Notes: generated from the letters alone by a model not told the origin. 28,234 bases of DNA from Alteromonadaceae bacterium UBA2620 (GCA_002339125.1 DDJQ01000017.1:6607-34840); one strand, 5' to 3'; shown: positions 6,827-15,108, counted from the first letter of the stretch. Program-made: numbers and translations.

Positions 6827-7978
6827 ATGAAATTTGTAGATGAAGCTGAAATTCGAGTTGAAGCAGGTGATGGCGGCAACGGTACCATTGGATTTCGTCG
6901 CGAAAAATATGTCCCTAAAGGCGGTCCGGACGGTGGTGATGGTGGCGATGGCGGTAGTGTGTACTTACAAGCCGAGGAGAACCTGAACACTCTTATTGAT
7001 TACCGTTTTGAGCGCTTCCATCGCGCAGAACGTGGCCAGAACGGTATGGGTGGTAACTGCACGGGGAAGGCGGGTGAAGATCTTACCGTGATGGTGCCCA
7101 TCGGTACCCGCGCAACCGACGCCGATACCCAGGAAGTACTGGGCGATTTAACCCGTCATGGTCAGCGTTTAAAAGTAGCCCAGGGCGGTTTCCACGGTCT
7201 TGGTAATGCTCGCTTTAAAAGCAGTACTAATCGCGCACCCCGGCAGAAAACCAACGGCACCCCGGGTGAAATTCGTAACCTTAAGCTGGAGCTAATGCTA
7301 CTGGCTGATGTTGGCTTGTTAGGTTTACCGAATGCCGGTAAATCCACCTTTATTCGCTCGGTCTCTGCGGCCAAGCCAAAGGTAGCGGATTATCCCTTTA
7401 CTACTCTGGTACCTAACTTAGGCGTAGTCAGACAGGATGCACAACGCAGCTTCGTTATTGCGGATATTCCGGGGTTAATCGAAGGCGCATCCGAGGGAGC
7501 GGGTTTAGGTATTCGCTTCCTTAAGCACCTGGAACGTTGCCGGGTACTGTTGCATCTGGTTGATCTGATGCCAGCCGATCAGTCTGATCCGGCTGAAAAT
7601 GCCATTACGATCATTAATGAACTAGAGAAGTATAGCCCTAAGCTGGCCGGCAAGCCTCGTTGGTTGGTATTTAATAAAATCGATCTGTTACTCGAGGAAG
7701 AAGCCGAAGAGTTGTGCCAGCAAATCGTCGACAAGCTTGAATGGGACGGACCGGTATTTTATATCTCTGCATTCCAGCGCATCGGTTTGGAGCCGCTGTG
7801 TCTCGAGATTATGAACTTTATTGAGAATCTGCCGGACGAACTCGAGGAAGAGCAGGATAACCGCGAAGTTGAGTTTAAGTGGGATACTTATAACCCGGAA
7901 CCTGAAGTGGATGACGACGATGACGACTGGGACGATGATGACGACGACTACGACGTTGAAGTGATCTACCGTAAGTGA
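6827..7978 (+). CDS. obgE: Obg-family GTPase ObgE/CgtA
   Basis: ObgE is a slow-cycling GTPase that binds the 50S subunit late in assembly and links ribosome maturation to growth and ppGpp. The 383-residue protein has the glycine-rich Obg fold at about 1-158 (for example GGPDGGDGGDGG), then a G domain with GLPNAGKS (166-173), FTTLVPNLG, DIPGLIEGA and NKID. A highly acidic C-terminal tail, from about residue 350, contains runs of Asp (DDDDDDWDDDDDDY), as in other gammaproteobacterial orthologues but very dense here. The ATG at 6827 gives the canonical MKFVDEAEI start. It lies downstream of rplU-rpmA as in E. coli, though separated by a terminator and its own TATAAT. folA follows after 30 bp. 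Confidence 0.97.
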   Translation: MKFVDEAEIRVEAGDGGNGTIGFRREKYVPKGGPDGGDGGDGGSVYLQAEENLNTLIDYRFERFHRAERGQNGMGGNCTGKAGEDLTVMVPIGTRATDADTQEVLGDLTRHGQRLKVAQGGFHGLGNARFKSSTNRAPRQKTNGTPGEIRNLKLELMLLADVGLLGLPNAGKSTFIRSVSAAKPKVADYPFTTLVPNLGVVRQDAQRSFVIADIPGLIEGASEGAGLGIRFLKHLERCRVLLHLVDLMPADQSDPAENAITIINELEKYSPKLAGKPRWLVFNKIDLLLEEEAEELCQQIVDKLEWDGPVFYISAFQRIGLEPLCLEIMNFIENLPDELEEEQDNREVEFKWDTYNPEPEVDDDDDDWDDDDDDYDVEVIYRK

Positions 7979-8008
7979 TCCGGCTTTAGCAGTTAGGTGG
8001 CAGTAAAC

Positions 8009-8503
8009 ATGAAAATAGCGATGATTGCCGCAATGGCGAACAATCGGGTGATTGGCAAAGATAACCAGATGCCCTGGCATATGCCGGCAGATTTGGCCCA
8101 TTTTAAACGCACCACGCTTGGCAAACCTGTCATTATGGGGCGCAAGACCTACGAGTCCATTGGCAGAGCCTTACCGGGACGCCTGAATATTGTCATCACT
8201 ACCGATACCAGCTATCAATTGGCAGACGCTGAGGTGGTAAATACTATCGAAGATGCTCTCAGCCAGGCGCAACAGCAAGCGCCTGACGAGGTGATGATTA
8301 TTGGTGGCGGTAAAATTTACAGCAGCCTGCTTGCTAAGGCCGACCGCCTGTATCTTACACTGATAGATTTAAATACCGACGGTGATACCCATTTCCCGGA
8401 TTATCAGGCTGATGGCGAGTGGCAGCTTGTTGAGGAACAGGCATGCGAGCCTGACGAAAAAAACCCGCACCCTTATCGTTTCGTCACTCTGGACAGACAA
8501 TAA
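8009..8503 (+). CDS. folA: Dihydrofolate reductase, FolA type
   Basis: FolA reduces dihydrofolate to tetrahydrofolate with NADPH and is the trimethoprim target. The 164-residue product aligns through its length with E. coli FolA (159): MPWHMPADLAHFKR holds the catalytic acid as Asp28 (E. coli Asp27), GKPVIMGRKTYESIGR and PGRLNIVITT bind NADPH, and IIGGGKIY and DGDTHFPDY follow. I chose ATG 8009 because AGGTGG lies 9 bases upstream and the start aligns with the family; an in-frame GTG at 7997 would place the ribosome binding site inside the gene. It follows obgE by 30 bp and ends at a hairpin terminator shared with the convergent rpoS. Confidence 0.96.
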   Translation: MKIAMIAAMANNRVIGKDNQMPWHMPADLAHFKRTTLGKPVIMGRKTYESIGRALPGRLNIVITTDTSYQLADAEVVNTIEDALSQAQQQAPDEVMIIGGGKIYSSLLAKADRLYLTLIDLNTDGDTHFPDYQADGEWQLVEEQACEPDEKNPHPYRFVTLDRQ

Positions 8504-8509
8504 ATACAA

Positions 8510-8534
8510 AAACGCCCCTATCTAAGGGGCGTTT
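8510..8534. terminator. Bidirectional terminator between folA and rpoS
   Basis: A 10-bp perfect stem, AAACGCCCCT (8510-8519) and AGGGGCGTTT (8525-8534), closes a 5-base loop. On the minus strand it is followed by TTTTTG, favouring termination of rpoS; on the plus strand the T-tract is interrupted (TTTGTTTG). It fills the gap between the two converging genes. Confidence 0.88.
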
Positions 8535-8540
8535 GTTTGA

Positions 8541-9536
8541 TTAGCTCAGGCGACTAAAGACGCTTTCTAAATCGAGGCCCTGACTGCTAAGCATGTCTTT
8601 CAGACGACGCAAGCCTTCTACCTGAATCTGACGTACCCTTTCACGGGTCAGACCAATCTCAGCGCCTACATCTTCAAGAGTAGATGGTTCGTAACCCATC
8701 AGGCCAAACCGTCTTGCCAGCACTTCACGTTGCTTGACATTAAGCTCCTGCAACCACGACACAATATTTTGTTTAATATTGCTATCCTGAAGTTCGTCTT
8801 CCGGACTGGACTCGTTATCATCGGCAAGAATATCGAGCAGTGCTTTGTCGTTTTCGCCACCGATGGGAGTATCAACGGAGCTGATGCGTTCATTCAGACG
8901 CAACATCTTGCTGACTTCATCGATAGGTTTATCGAGATGCAGCGCAATGTCTTCTGCTGTTGGTTCGTGGTCCAGCTCCTGAGCCAGTTCACGCGCCGTA
9001 CGCAGATAAACGTTTAATTCTTTCACCACATGAATTGGTAACCGAATAGTCCGGGTCTGGTTCATAATGGCTCGTTCAATAGTCTGACGAATCCACCAAG
9101 TCGCGTAAGTAGAAAATCTGAATCCGCGTTCCGGATCAAATTTTTCCACCGCCCGAATCAATCCAAGATTGCCTTCCTCAATAAGATCCAGCAGTGCAAG
9201 GCCTCTATTGTTATAACGTCGGGCAATCTTCACTACCAACCTCAGGTTGCTAACGATCATTCGTTTACGGGATGCTTCGCAGCCTTTCAGTGCTCTGCGC
9301 GCAAAATACACTTCTTCTTCTGCGGTGAGCAGAGGTGAATAGCCAATTTCGCTGAGGTACAACTGAGTTGCATCCAGTGTTTTAGAGACCTCTTCCTGGT
9401 TTAACCAGGTTTCGGTCTTGATTTTTTTATTTTCTTCATCTAACAACTCGTCGTCTTTGATATTCTCATTAACTTCGATGTTGTCTACTTCGTCTTGGGG
9501 TGTTGCGTCGATGACAGCGATATTTTGTTGACCCAC
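8541..9536 (-). CDS. rpoS: RNA polymerase sigma factor RpoS
   Basis: RpoS directs the general stress and stationary-phase programme. The 331-residue protein (E. coli 330) has an acidic N-terminus, region 1.2 with DATQLYLSEIGYSPLL, region 2 with DLIEEGNLGLIRAVEKFD and FSTYATWWIRQTIERAI, region 3, and region 4.2 with TLEDVGAEIGLTRERVRQIQ. The start is GTG (9536-9534) with AGGAG 8 bases upstream. It follows nlpD by 79 bp, the classical arrangement in which the main rpoS promoter lies inside nlpD; I did not locate that promoter. The gap contains an AT-rich hexamer repeat. A strong terminator follows. Confidence 0.97.
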   Translation of the reverse strand: MGQQNIAVIDATPQDEVDNIEVNENIKDDELLDEENKKIKTETWLNQEEVSKTLDATQLYLSEIGYSPLLTAEEEVYFARRALKGCEASRKRMIVSNLRLVVKIARRYNNRGLALLDLIEEGNLGLIRAVEKFDPERGFRFSTYATWWIRQTIERAIMNQTRTIRLPIHVVKELNVYLRTARELAQELDHEPTAEDIALHLDKPIDEVSKMLRLNERISSVDTPIGGENDKALLDILADDNESSPEDELQDSNIKQNIVSWLQELNVKQREVLARRFGLMGYEPSTLEDVGAEIGLTRERVRQIQVEGLRRLKDMLSSQGLDLESVFSRLS

Positions 9537-9597
9537 AACTGTATCTCCTGCGTTGTTTTACCTTACGACGGTCTCCTGATTTCTTAATTATTATTAT

Positions 9598-9621
9598 TTA
9601 TTGTTATTGTTATTGTTATTG
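9598..9621 (-). repeat. (CAATAA)4 hexanucleotide tandem repeat at the nlpD end
   Basis: Read on the minus strand, four exact copies of CAATAA begin with the last codon of nlpD (CAA) and its TAA stop, so that in-frame stop codons recur every second codon. A further AT-rich trinucleotide-like stretch follows towards rpoS. It is a short sequence repeat in the transcribed nlpD-rpoS spacer. Confidence 0.85.
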
Positions 9622-10455
9622 TTTGTTTGGTAGATATTTCATCGGTTCTACTGCTTTTCCCCGATAGCGTATTTCAAAATGGAGCTTTACCTTGGTTGTA
9701 CCGGTGTCGCCCATTTTCGCAATTTCCTGACCCGCGCTAACCCACTCTCGCTCACTAACCAGTATGCGGTCACTGTGGGCGTATGCACTTAAAAACGATT
9801 CGGTATGTTTAATTATAATAAGGTTCCCGTATCCGCGCAGCGCGTTACCAGCGTATACAACTTTCCCTGAGGCAGCAGCAACGACTTCGCTGCCCTGATT
9901 TGAGTAAATGTCGACCCCTGTTTGGGTGGTCTGACCATTACTATTTGATAATTCGATTCGACCTTGTGCAGGCCATATCCATTTTTCAACACGTTGTGGA
10001 AAACCATTAATCTTGGGTTTACTCACAACTCCTTTTGTGTTGTTAACATCTGGTTCACAATCACAATACGCCTGGCTATCTTTTTGGTCAATAGACATTT
10101 TTGGCTTTTGCTTGCTGGTTTGACCAGTTGCATTATTGACGGTGCGTAACTTTTTTAACACTCTCTCCGAACTCTGTAAATTCAGAGATTGCCCCGGATA
10201 AATGTTGTAGGGTTCAGACAACGAATTCCATTTAGCTATATCCCGGTAATCGTTCCCAGTGTACCAGGCAATCGCATAGAGTGTGTCGCCGGCCTTTACC
10301 GTGTAATTGGTTAACTTTCTCTCGGCTTCAGGGTAATGCTGACTATTAAGCACAACTACTGGTGCCGGACGCTTCGGACCAGCGCAGCTTACTAACGTTA
10401 TGCTGACAATCAGGCCTGTGACAGCGCGCTTTAAGCCAGTGCTGACTAATTTCAT
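9616..10455 (-). CDS. nlpD: Murein hydrolase activator NlpD
   Basis: NlpD is an outer-membrane lipoprotein that activates the amidase AmiC at the division septum. The 279-residue product has a lipobox LVSC (Cys24) followed by Ala, so outer-membrane sorting is expected. A LysM domain lies at about 50-93 (NYTVKAGDTLYAIAW, IYPGQSLNL). A polar linker holds an unusual Cys pair (YCDCEP). A C-terminal LytM/M23 domain spans about 165-275 (WPAQGRIE, GVDIYS, YAHSD, LHFEIRYRGKAVEP). The zinc-binding HxxxD position is Gly-Val-Asp, so the domain is catalytically degenerate as in other NlpD proteins. I set the start at ATG 10455, which gives a proper signal peptide and overlaps the upstream stop as ATGA; a longer frame would have no signal. 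The coding sequence is more AT-rich than its neighbours. Confidence 0.93.
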   Translation of the reverse strand: MKLVSTGLKRAVTGLIVSITLVSCAGPKRPAPVVVLNSQHYPEAERKLTNYTVKAGDTLYAIAWYTGNDYRDIAKWNSLSEPYNIYPGQSLNLQSSERVLKKLRTVNNATGQTSKQKPKMSIDQKDSQAYCDCEPDVNNTKGVVSKPKINGFPQRVEKWIWPAQGRIELSNSNGQTTQTGVDIYSNQGSEVVAAASGKVVYAGNALRGYGNLIIIKHTESFLSAYAHSDRILVSEREWVSAGQEIAKMGDTGTTKVKLHFEIRYRGKAVEPMKYLPNKQ

Positions 10456-11030
10456 CGAAGCATCAAATAAGCGACAATCGCCAGTCCAACCACTGCCCAA
10501 CCGAGCACTTCCACGTACTTGCGCAATTGCTCTTCCATTCTTGCGCCGCCCCACTTCATTAGTGATGCCACTAAAAAGAATCTCGCCCCCCGGCCTATCG
10601 CCGATGCGATTAAAAAGGGCAGAAAAGCCATTTGTAAGACGCCGGCACTGATAGTAAAGACTTTATAGGGAATAGGAGAGAATCCGGCCAGAAAGACCAC
10701 CCAGACGCCGTAGGTTTCAAACCAGCCAATGGCGGTTTCCAGTTTGTGCGCGTAACCAGACGATTCAATAAATGGCTGGAGTAGCGTATCGAATGCAAAG
10801 AAGCCCAACAGGTAACCGGCTACACCACCTACAATAGAAGCCAGCGTGGTGATCAAGGCAAAATACCAGGCCCTGGATGGCTGCGAAAGTGACATTGGCG
10901 CCAGCATGACATCAGGGGGAATAGGAAAAATCACCGATTCGGCAAAGCTCAGCAATGCCAGGTAACGACTGGCGGCCGGGTGTTTAGACCAGCGTAAGGC
11001 CAGGTCGTAACAAGGTTGGAATAATTTCAA
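10452..11030 (-). CDS. YqaA-like (DedA/VTT superfamily) inner membrane protein
   Basis: This 192-residue membrane protein resembles the COG1238/YqaA group of the DedA-VTT superfamily. The sequence shows a re-entrant-type motif, FAESVIFPIPPDVMLAPMSL, hydrophobic segments at about 57-80, 105-125, 130-155 and 170-192, and FLAGFSPIPYKVFTISAG, which matches the conserved F/Y-x-P-I-P-x-K pattern. DedA-type proteins are thought to help lipid or envelope homeostasis; the role of this subgroup is not established. The start is TTG (11030-11028), overlapping the pcm stop by 4 bases, with GGAG about 8 bases upstream. Its stop overlaps the nlpD start as ATGA. These overlaps indicate translational coupling between pcm and nlpD. 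Confidence 0.85.
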   Translation of the reverse strand: MKLFQPCYDLALRWSKHPAASRYLALLSFAESVIFPIPPDVMLAPMSLSQPSRAWYFALITTLASIVGGVAGYLLGFFAFDTLLQPFIESSGYAHKLETAIGWFETYGVWVVFLAGFSPIPYKVFTISAGVLQMAFLPFLIASAIGRGARFFLVASLMKWGGARMEEQLRKYVEVLGWAVVGLAIVAYLMLR

Positions 11031-11662
11031 AGGAGATCTCCGGCCACCAGGGGCACAAAACGAACGGCTTCCACAGTGGTGCTGTGTAGCTCGCCCTCAA
11101 TTTTATCGATGCACAACAATTGTTGTTGATCATCGCCCACCGGGATCACCAGTCGGCCGCCTTCATTTAGCTGATCGGTTAGCGCCTCGGGCACGCTGCT
11201 GGCAGCAGCAGTGACAATAATACAATCGTAGGGGGCTTTGCTGCTCCAGCCTTGCCAGCCGTCACCGTGCTTCATTTTTATGTTATGTAAATCCAGTTGA
11301 TTCATACGCCGTTTAGCCTGAAATTGCAGGGCTTTGATGCGCTCAACCGAGAATACCTGAGGAAACAGCAGCGCCAGAATGGCAGTCTGGTAGCCAGAGC
11401 CGGTACCAATCTCCAGCACTGAACTGGCGGGATTAGGGGCTGCCAGTAGCAGCTCACTCATTTTGGCAACAATGTAAGGTTGCGAGATGGTTTGTCCCTG
11501 ACCAATAGGTAAAGCCGTATTCTGATAGGCTTTATGCTGCAATGCATCCGGTAAAAAGCGTTCGCGGGGAACACTCGCTACAGCATTGAGCACCTTTTGA
11601 TTCGAAATCCCTTCGTCGCACAACAGCTGTGCCAGTGCATCGCCTTTTCTTGTTGTTCTCAT
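11027..11662 (-). CDS. pcm: Protein-L-isoaspartate O-methyltransferase Pcm
   Basis: Pcm methylates L-isoaspartyl residues formed in ageing proteins, using S-adenosylmethionine, and so allows repair. The 211-residue product matches E. coli Pcm (208): VPRERFLPDAL, the signature ALPIGQGQTISQPYIVAKM, the SAM-binding VLEIGTGSGYQTAIL, and the C-terminal EAVRFVPLVAGDLL. The ATG at 11662 gives the family start; its ribosome binding site is weak. surE lies 41 bp upstream, the usual stationary-phase repair pairing, and a YqaA-like gene overlaps the 3' end. Confidence 0.96.
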   Translation of the reverse strand: MRTTRKGDALAQLLCDEGISNQKVLNAVASVPRERFLPDALQHKAYQNTALPIGQGQTISQPYIVAKMSELLLAAPNPASSVLEIGTGSGYQTAILALLFPQVFSVERIKALQFQAKRRMNQLDLHNIKMKHGDGWQGWSSKAPYDCIIVTAAASSVPEALTDQLNEGGRLVIPVGDDQQQLLCIDKIEGELHSTTVEAVRFVPLVAGDLL

Positions 11663-11703
11663 GTGTCATTAATTCTTGTTGCGGGTTACTTTTCTTATCA
11701 GGC

Positions 11704-12447
11704 TTACATTTCAAGCCATTTTTCCATTTCTGCAATACTGTCGCGGGCTGTCATATCAACACTTAAGGGGGTGACAGAACAATAGCCATGGGCGATAGCG
11801 TGAAAATCTGTTCCCGGTCCGGCATCCTGTTCTGCCCCGGCCGGTCCATACCAGTAAATTGGCCGTCCAAAAGCGTCCTTGGCTTTTACCATAGACTCTG
11901 CGCGGTGGCGTCGCCCCTGACGGGTAACCTTCACACCTGCTAATTCTTCATAAGGGAGGTCCGGCACATTAATATTCAGGATCTGATTAGCAGGCAGCGG
12001 GTGAGTGATTAATTTTTCAATCACTTCTACTACCACCCGGGCTGCGGTTTCAAAATGCCCGCCATCGTAGTTACACAACGACACCGCAATGGCTGGCAGA
12101 CCCATGTAACGCCCTTCAGTGGCGGCGGCTACAGTACCGGAATAAATAACGTCGTCACCCAGATTAGCGCCATGATTGATGCCTGAGACCACCAGTTCAG
12201 GATCCTCTTCCAGAAAACTGTTAACGCCCAGGTGGACGCAATCGGAAGGCGTACCGTTTACGGCAAAAAAGCCGCTGTCCATTTTCTGAATGCGCAATGG
12301 CTGATGCAATGACAAGGCATTACTCGCGCCGCTGCAGTTGCGGTCGGGGGCAATGACCGTTACATCATGCTGTTTTGCCAGTGCGGCGTGCATAGTGGCA
12401 ATGCCTTTGGCAAAAACGCTGTCGTCATTACTGAGTAGTATTTTCAT
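11704..12447 (-). CDS. surE: 5'/3'-nucleotidase SurE
   Basis: SurE is a metal-dependent phosphatase acting on nucleoside 5' and 3' monophosphates and short polyphosphate, linked to stationary-phase survival. The 247-residue product shows KILLSNDDSVFAKGI (metal ligands Asp8 and Asp9), VIAPDRNCSGASNAL with the conserved Ser, VVSGINHGANLGDDVIYSGT and NINVPDLP. The usual NDDGxxAPG motif reads NDDSVFAKG here, with Ser for Gly10 and Lys for Pro. ATG 12447 is the family start, with a weak ribosome binding site. It lies between truD (45-bp gap) and pcm (41-bp gap). Confidence 0.95.
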   Translation of the reverse strand: MKILLSNDDSVFAKGIATMHAALAKQHDVTVIAPDRNCSGASNALSLHQPLRIQKMDSGFFAVNGTPSDCVHLGVNSFLEEDPELVVSGINHGANLGDDVIYSGTVAAATEGRYMGLPAIAVSLCNYDGGHFETAARVVVEVIEKLITHPLPANQILNINVPDLPYEELAGVKVTRQGRRHRAESMVKAKDAFGRPIYWYGPAGAEQDAGPGTDFHAIAHGYCSVTPLSVDMTARDSIAEMEKWLEM

Positions 12448-12492
12448 AAGCTGTTAACGTATACCGGTTGTATCTACAGGAAATGGATTCCA

Positions 12493-13551
12493 TCAGGCTA
12501 ATTCGGTGGTAAGCAGACATTCTCTTAAAACCGTAGTAGCAAAACAGCCTGAGGGCAGGAAAAACCGAATGATTAATGTATCACCTTGCTGACTGCATTC
12601 AAGCCGTTGGGGCCAAATAATCGCCGCGCGGCGTTCCATGCTGAGTTTCTGGCCGGCTAAAAACGATGTTACCTCGGGATAACCGGCGGCTGTTTGTAGT
12701 TCTGTCGCTCTGGCTTCACCGGCTGAGCCAATATCGCCTTTTCCCCACAAGGGGACAGTGGTGGATAAATCCTGCCGGTTTAATCGCTCGGCAAGAGCTT
12801 CAGTTTCCTCATCGGCAACAAATATACTGTTAGAACCGGTGAGATTAATGACATCACCGGGCAAAATAGCTTGCAGGCGGCCCTCGGCGATGCGGGCCGA
12901 CAGCATTTCATTAAACAGCCAGCTGCGTAACGCTGATAATGCCATAGATCGTTTATTACGATTTTTAATGACCTCACCATTTAGCATGCGTTCTGCCATC
13001 AGCAGATTGCCGCCACGGTTTACCTCGCCGCTTTCACTGATGCGCTGGATGCCAAAGCGCTGGCTGCCATAATAATTGGGTACGCCTTGTTGGGCGGCCT
13101 GATTGAGCCGGTTTATTACCGCTTCCGGGTCGCTTACGTCACGCAGGGTGATCTCAAAAGTATTACCTTTTAACTGTCCCGTGCGTAACTTTTTATTGTG
13201 GCGCTGTATTTGTAGGATACGTGTACCCTCAAGGGTAAATTCGTCCCAATTAAATTCTGCTTTGCCAGGAACGTGCAAACCAAACCACTGCCGGGTGACG
13301 GCATATTTATCCTTGCGGCCGGCATAGGTAACCTGCCGGAGTGGCAAACCGCAGAAACTGGCCAGCTGTTCTGCCACAAAAGCGGTATTGAGCTGGGTTT
13401 TCTCAAGCTCGATATAGATATGCTCTCCCTCTCCGGACAGCGAGTAGCCAAGCTCTTCGGTTACTTTAAAGTCTTCGACCTGTTGCTTCAGCAGCCCGTT
13501 GGCGACAGGCTTATCGTTGAGGTATTGCCAGTGTTCAGTGTTTAATTGCAT
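12493..13551 (-). CDS. truD: tRNA pseudouridine(13) synthase TruD
   Basis: TruD converts U13 of tRNA-Glu to pseudouridine. The 352-residue protein has the catalytic motif GRKDKYAVT with Asp81 (E. coli Asp80), then KLRTGQLKGNTFEI, GVPNYYGSQRFG and RNKRSMALSALRSWLFN, all family signatures. I chose ATG 13551, where MQLNTEHWQYLNDKP aligns with the E. coli start and AAGTGA lies about 6 bases upstream. An in-frame GTG at 13560 overlaps the ispF stop as GTGA and would add three residues, so translational coupling is possible in either case. The gene sits between ispF and surE as in E. coli. Confidence 0.96.
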   Translation of the reverse strand: MQLNTEHWQYLNDKPVANGLLKQQVEDFKVTEELGYSLSGEGEHIYIELEKTQLNTAFVAEQLASFCGLPLRQVTYAGRKDKYAVTRQWFGLHVPGKAEFNWDEFTLEGTRILQIQRHNKKLRTGQLKGNTFEITLRDVSDPEAVINRLNQAAQQGVPNYYGSQRFGIQRISESGEVNRGGNLLMAERMLNGEVIKNRNKRSMALSALRSWLFNEMLSARIAEGRLQAILPGDVINLTGSNSIFVADEETEALAERLNRQDLSTTVPLWGKGDIGSAGEARATELQTAAGYPEVTSFLAGQKLSMERRAAIIWPQRLECSQQGDTLIIRFFLPSGCFATTVLRECLLTTELA

Positions 13552-13556
13552 GGTAT

Positions 13557-14027
13557 TCACTTAGTAATCAGCACAACTGCGTGTGCCGCAATGCCCTCTT
13601 TACGCCCGGCAAAACCGAGCTTTTCGGTGGTCGTTGCCTTCACATTGATTTGATCGGTGTCGACTGCGCAGTCTTCTGCCAGTAATTGCTGCATGGTAGC
13701 AATATGGGGCGCCATCTTGGGCGCCTGGGCAACGATAGTCATATCAGCATTGACCAGCTTATAGCCCAGGTTATGTAACCGGGCTATTACATCACGTAAT
13801 AATCCGCGACTATCGGCACCGGCATAGGCGCTGTCGGTATCAGGGAAGTGCTTACCGATATCGCCCAATGCGGCCGCACCTAACAGTGCGTCGCAGAGTG
13901 CATGGATAAGTACGTCGCCGTCTGAGTGGGCGAGCAGACCCTGTTCATAGTCAATGGATACACCACCAATAGTAATCGGGCCTTCGCCACCGAATTTGTG
14001 AACGTCGTAACCGTGTCCGATCCGCAT
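13557..14027 (-). CDS. ispF: 2-C-methyl-D-erythritol 2,4-cyclodiphosphate synthase IspF
   Basis: IspF makes the cyclic diphosphate intermediate of the MEP isoprenoid pathway. The 156-residue product begins MRIGHGYDVHKFGGEGP, as in E. coli, with metal ligands Asp8, His10 and His42 (LIHALCDALLGAAALGDIG) and the KATTTEKLGFAGRKEGIA segment near the C-terminus. ATG 14027 fits the family start; an in-frame GTG at 14036 would add MTH. The stop of ispD lies 9 bp upstream, and truD begins right after its stop. Confidence 0.97.
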   Translation of the reverse strand: MRIGHGYDVHKFGGEGPITIGGVSIDYEQGLLAHSDGDVLIHALCDALLGAAALGDIGKHFPDTDSAYAGADSRGLLRDVIARLHNLGYKLVNADMTIVAQAPKMAPHIATMQQLLAEDCAVDTDQINVKATTTEKLGFAGRKEGIAAHAVVLITK

Positions 14028-14036
14028 ATGTGTCAC

Positions 14037-14777
14037 TTACCTGCTTTGTTGTAAATAAAATTGCGCCAGCGGCAAATCTGCCGGGCGGGTAATCTTGATG
14101 TTGGCCGGATCGCTGTCGATTAACTCAACTGTGTAACCGGCAAACTCCATGGCTGAGGCCTCATCGGTGACCACCGCGCCAGCCGATAATGCTGCCGCCA
14201 GTGCTTCACGTAACCTATCCGCTCTGAATAACTGAGGGGTAAGTGCATGCCAGAGGTTTTCCCGCTCTTCCGTTTTTAGCACCACCGGGTTGGCAGTATC
14301 TGCGCTGGCCCGTTTCATGGTGTCGCGAACTGGCGTGGCAAGAATGCCGCCCCCAAAATGCTCTGCGTCAATGCGCTCAATCAAGCGGCTAATGTCGCTA
14401 CTGTTTACGCAAGGACGCGCGGCGTCATGCACCAGCGCCCACTCGTTGCTAGCTAACTCAGCCAGAGCATTATTCACCGACTCAGCACGACTCGCTCCTC
14501 CGTCTACTATAGTCAGCCATGGTGCATTCTGCAGCGATAATTGGCTAAAGTATTGATCAATGGGACTCAGGGCAACTACCACTCTGGATATGGCGGGATG
14601 AGCCGCCAGTTTTAATAAGGTGTGCTCCAGAATCGTTTGCGAGCCAATGGTGAGATATTGCTTGGGGCGGTCGGCCTGCATCCGTGAACCAATACCCGCC
14701 GCGGGAACCACGGCAACAATGGATGTATTAGCTGTGCTCAAAGGTATGTTTCTCTTTGTTGTTTTTTTGATGGTCAT
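14037..14777 (-). CDS. ispD: 2-C-methyl-D-erythritol 4-phosphate cytidylyltransferase IspD
   Basis: IspD couples MEP to CTP, giving CDP-methylerythritol. Motifs visible are VVPAAGIGSRMQADRPKQYL (CTP-binding loop), TILEHTLLKL, VVDGG-type IVDGGASRAESV, VHDAARPCV, TPVRDTMKR and TDEASAMEFAG. As listed the product is 246 residues from ATG 14777, but that ATG has no ribosome binding site. An in-frame TTG at 14741 would begin LSTANTSIVAVVPAAG, aligning exactly with E. coli IspD (MATTHLDVCAVVPAAG), and is preceded by an AAAGAGAAA purine run; it is a serious alternative. ispF follows after 9 bp. Confidence 0.95.
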   Translation of the reverse strand: MTIKKTTKRNIPLSTANTSIVAVVPAAGIGSRMQADRPKQYLTIGSQTILEHTLLKLAAHPAISRVVVALSPIDQYFSQLSLQNAPWLTIVDGGASRAESVNNALAELASNEWALVHDAARPCVNSSDISRLIERIDAEHFGGGILATPVRDTMKRASADTANPVVLKTEERENLWHALTPQLFRADRLREALAAALSAGAVVTDEASAMEFAGYTVELIDSDPANIKITRPADLPLAQFYLQQSR

Positions 14778-14817
14778 TGTTGGAGGGGATTAAGGAAACC
14801 AACGCTAACTGTGCCAC

Positions 14818-15108
14818 TTAGTCATCTTCGCTGGGCAGTATGCGGTAAAAGGTTTCCCCCCGTTTTATCAGGCCAAGCTCGTTTCTTGCTCTTTCTTCTA
14901 CCGCCTCAAGGCCGATAGTGAGGTCACTGATATCAGCCTTTAACAGCGCATTGCGCTGCACCAGGTTGGCGTTTTGCTGATGCTGCTTTTGCACTTCCTG
15001 TTGTTTGGCCAGATAGTCAGGAATACTGTTTTTCCCGAGCCACAGGCGATACTGCAGCGCGCCTAACAGCGCCAGCAGAATAAAAAGGATTGCCCGATCT
15101 CGCCACAC
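14818..15108 (-). CDS. ftsB: Cell division protein FtsB
   Basis: FtsB is a single-pass septal protein that forms a coiled coil with FtsL and binds FtsQ in the divisome. The 96-residue product has a short N-terminus, one TM segment (ILFILLALLGALQYRLWLG), then a Leu/Gln-rich coiled coil and the conserved ERARNELGLIKRGETFYRIL. The start is uncertain: GTG 15108 has AGGTG 6 bases upstream and is preferred; GTG 15117 would add three residues but overlaps that ribosome binding site. It precedes ispD, the E. coli order, and follows the TIGR03545-type gene by about 49 bp. Confidence 0.93.
   Translation of the reverse strand: MWRDRAILFILLALLGALQYRLWLGKNSIPDYLAKQQEVQKQHQQNANLVQRNALLKADISDLTIGLEAVEERARNELGLIKRGETFYRILPSEDD

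Noticed and set aside
7860..7970. Asp-codon-rich repeat at the end of obgE as a possible unstable tract
   Set aside because: Acidic tails are normal in gammaproteobacterial ObgE; the codons are mixed GAC/GAT and in frame.
10456..10554. Longer NlpD with 33 extra N-terminal residues
   Set aside because: The extension would bury the lipoprotein signal peptide and overlaps the YqaA-like coding region; the ATGA overlap start is better.
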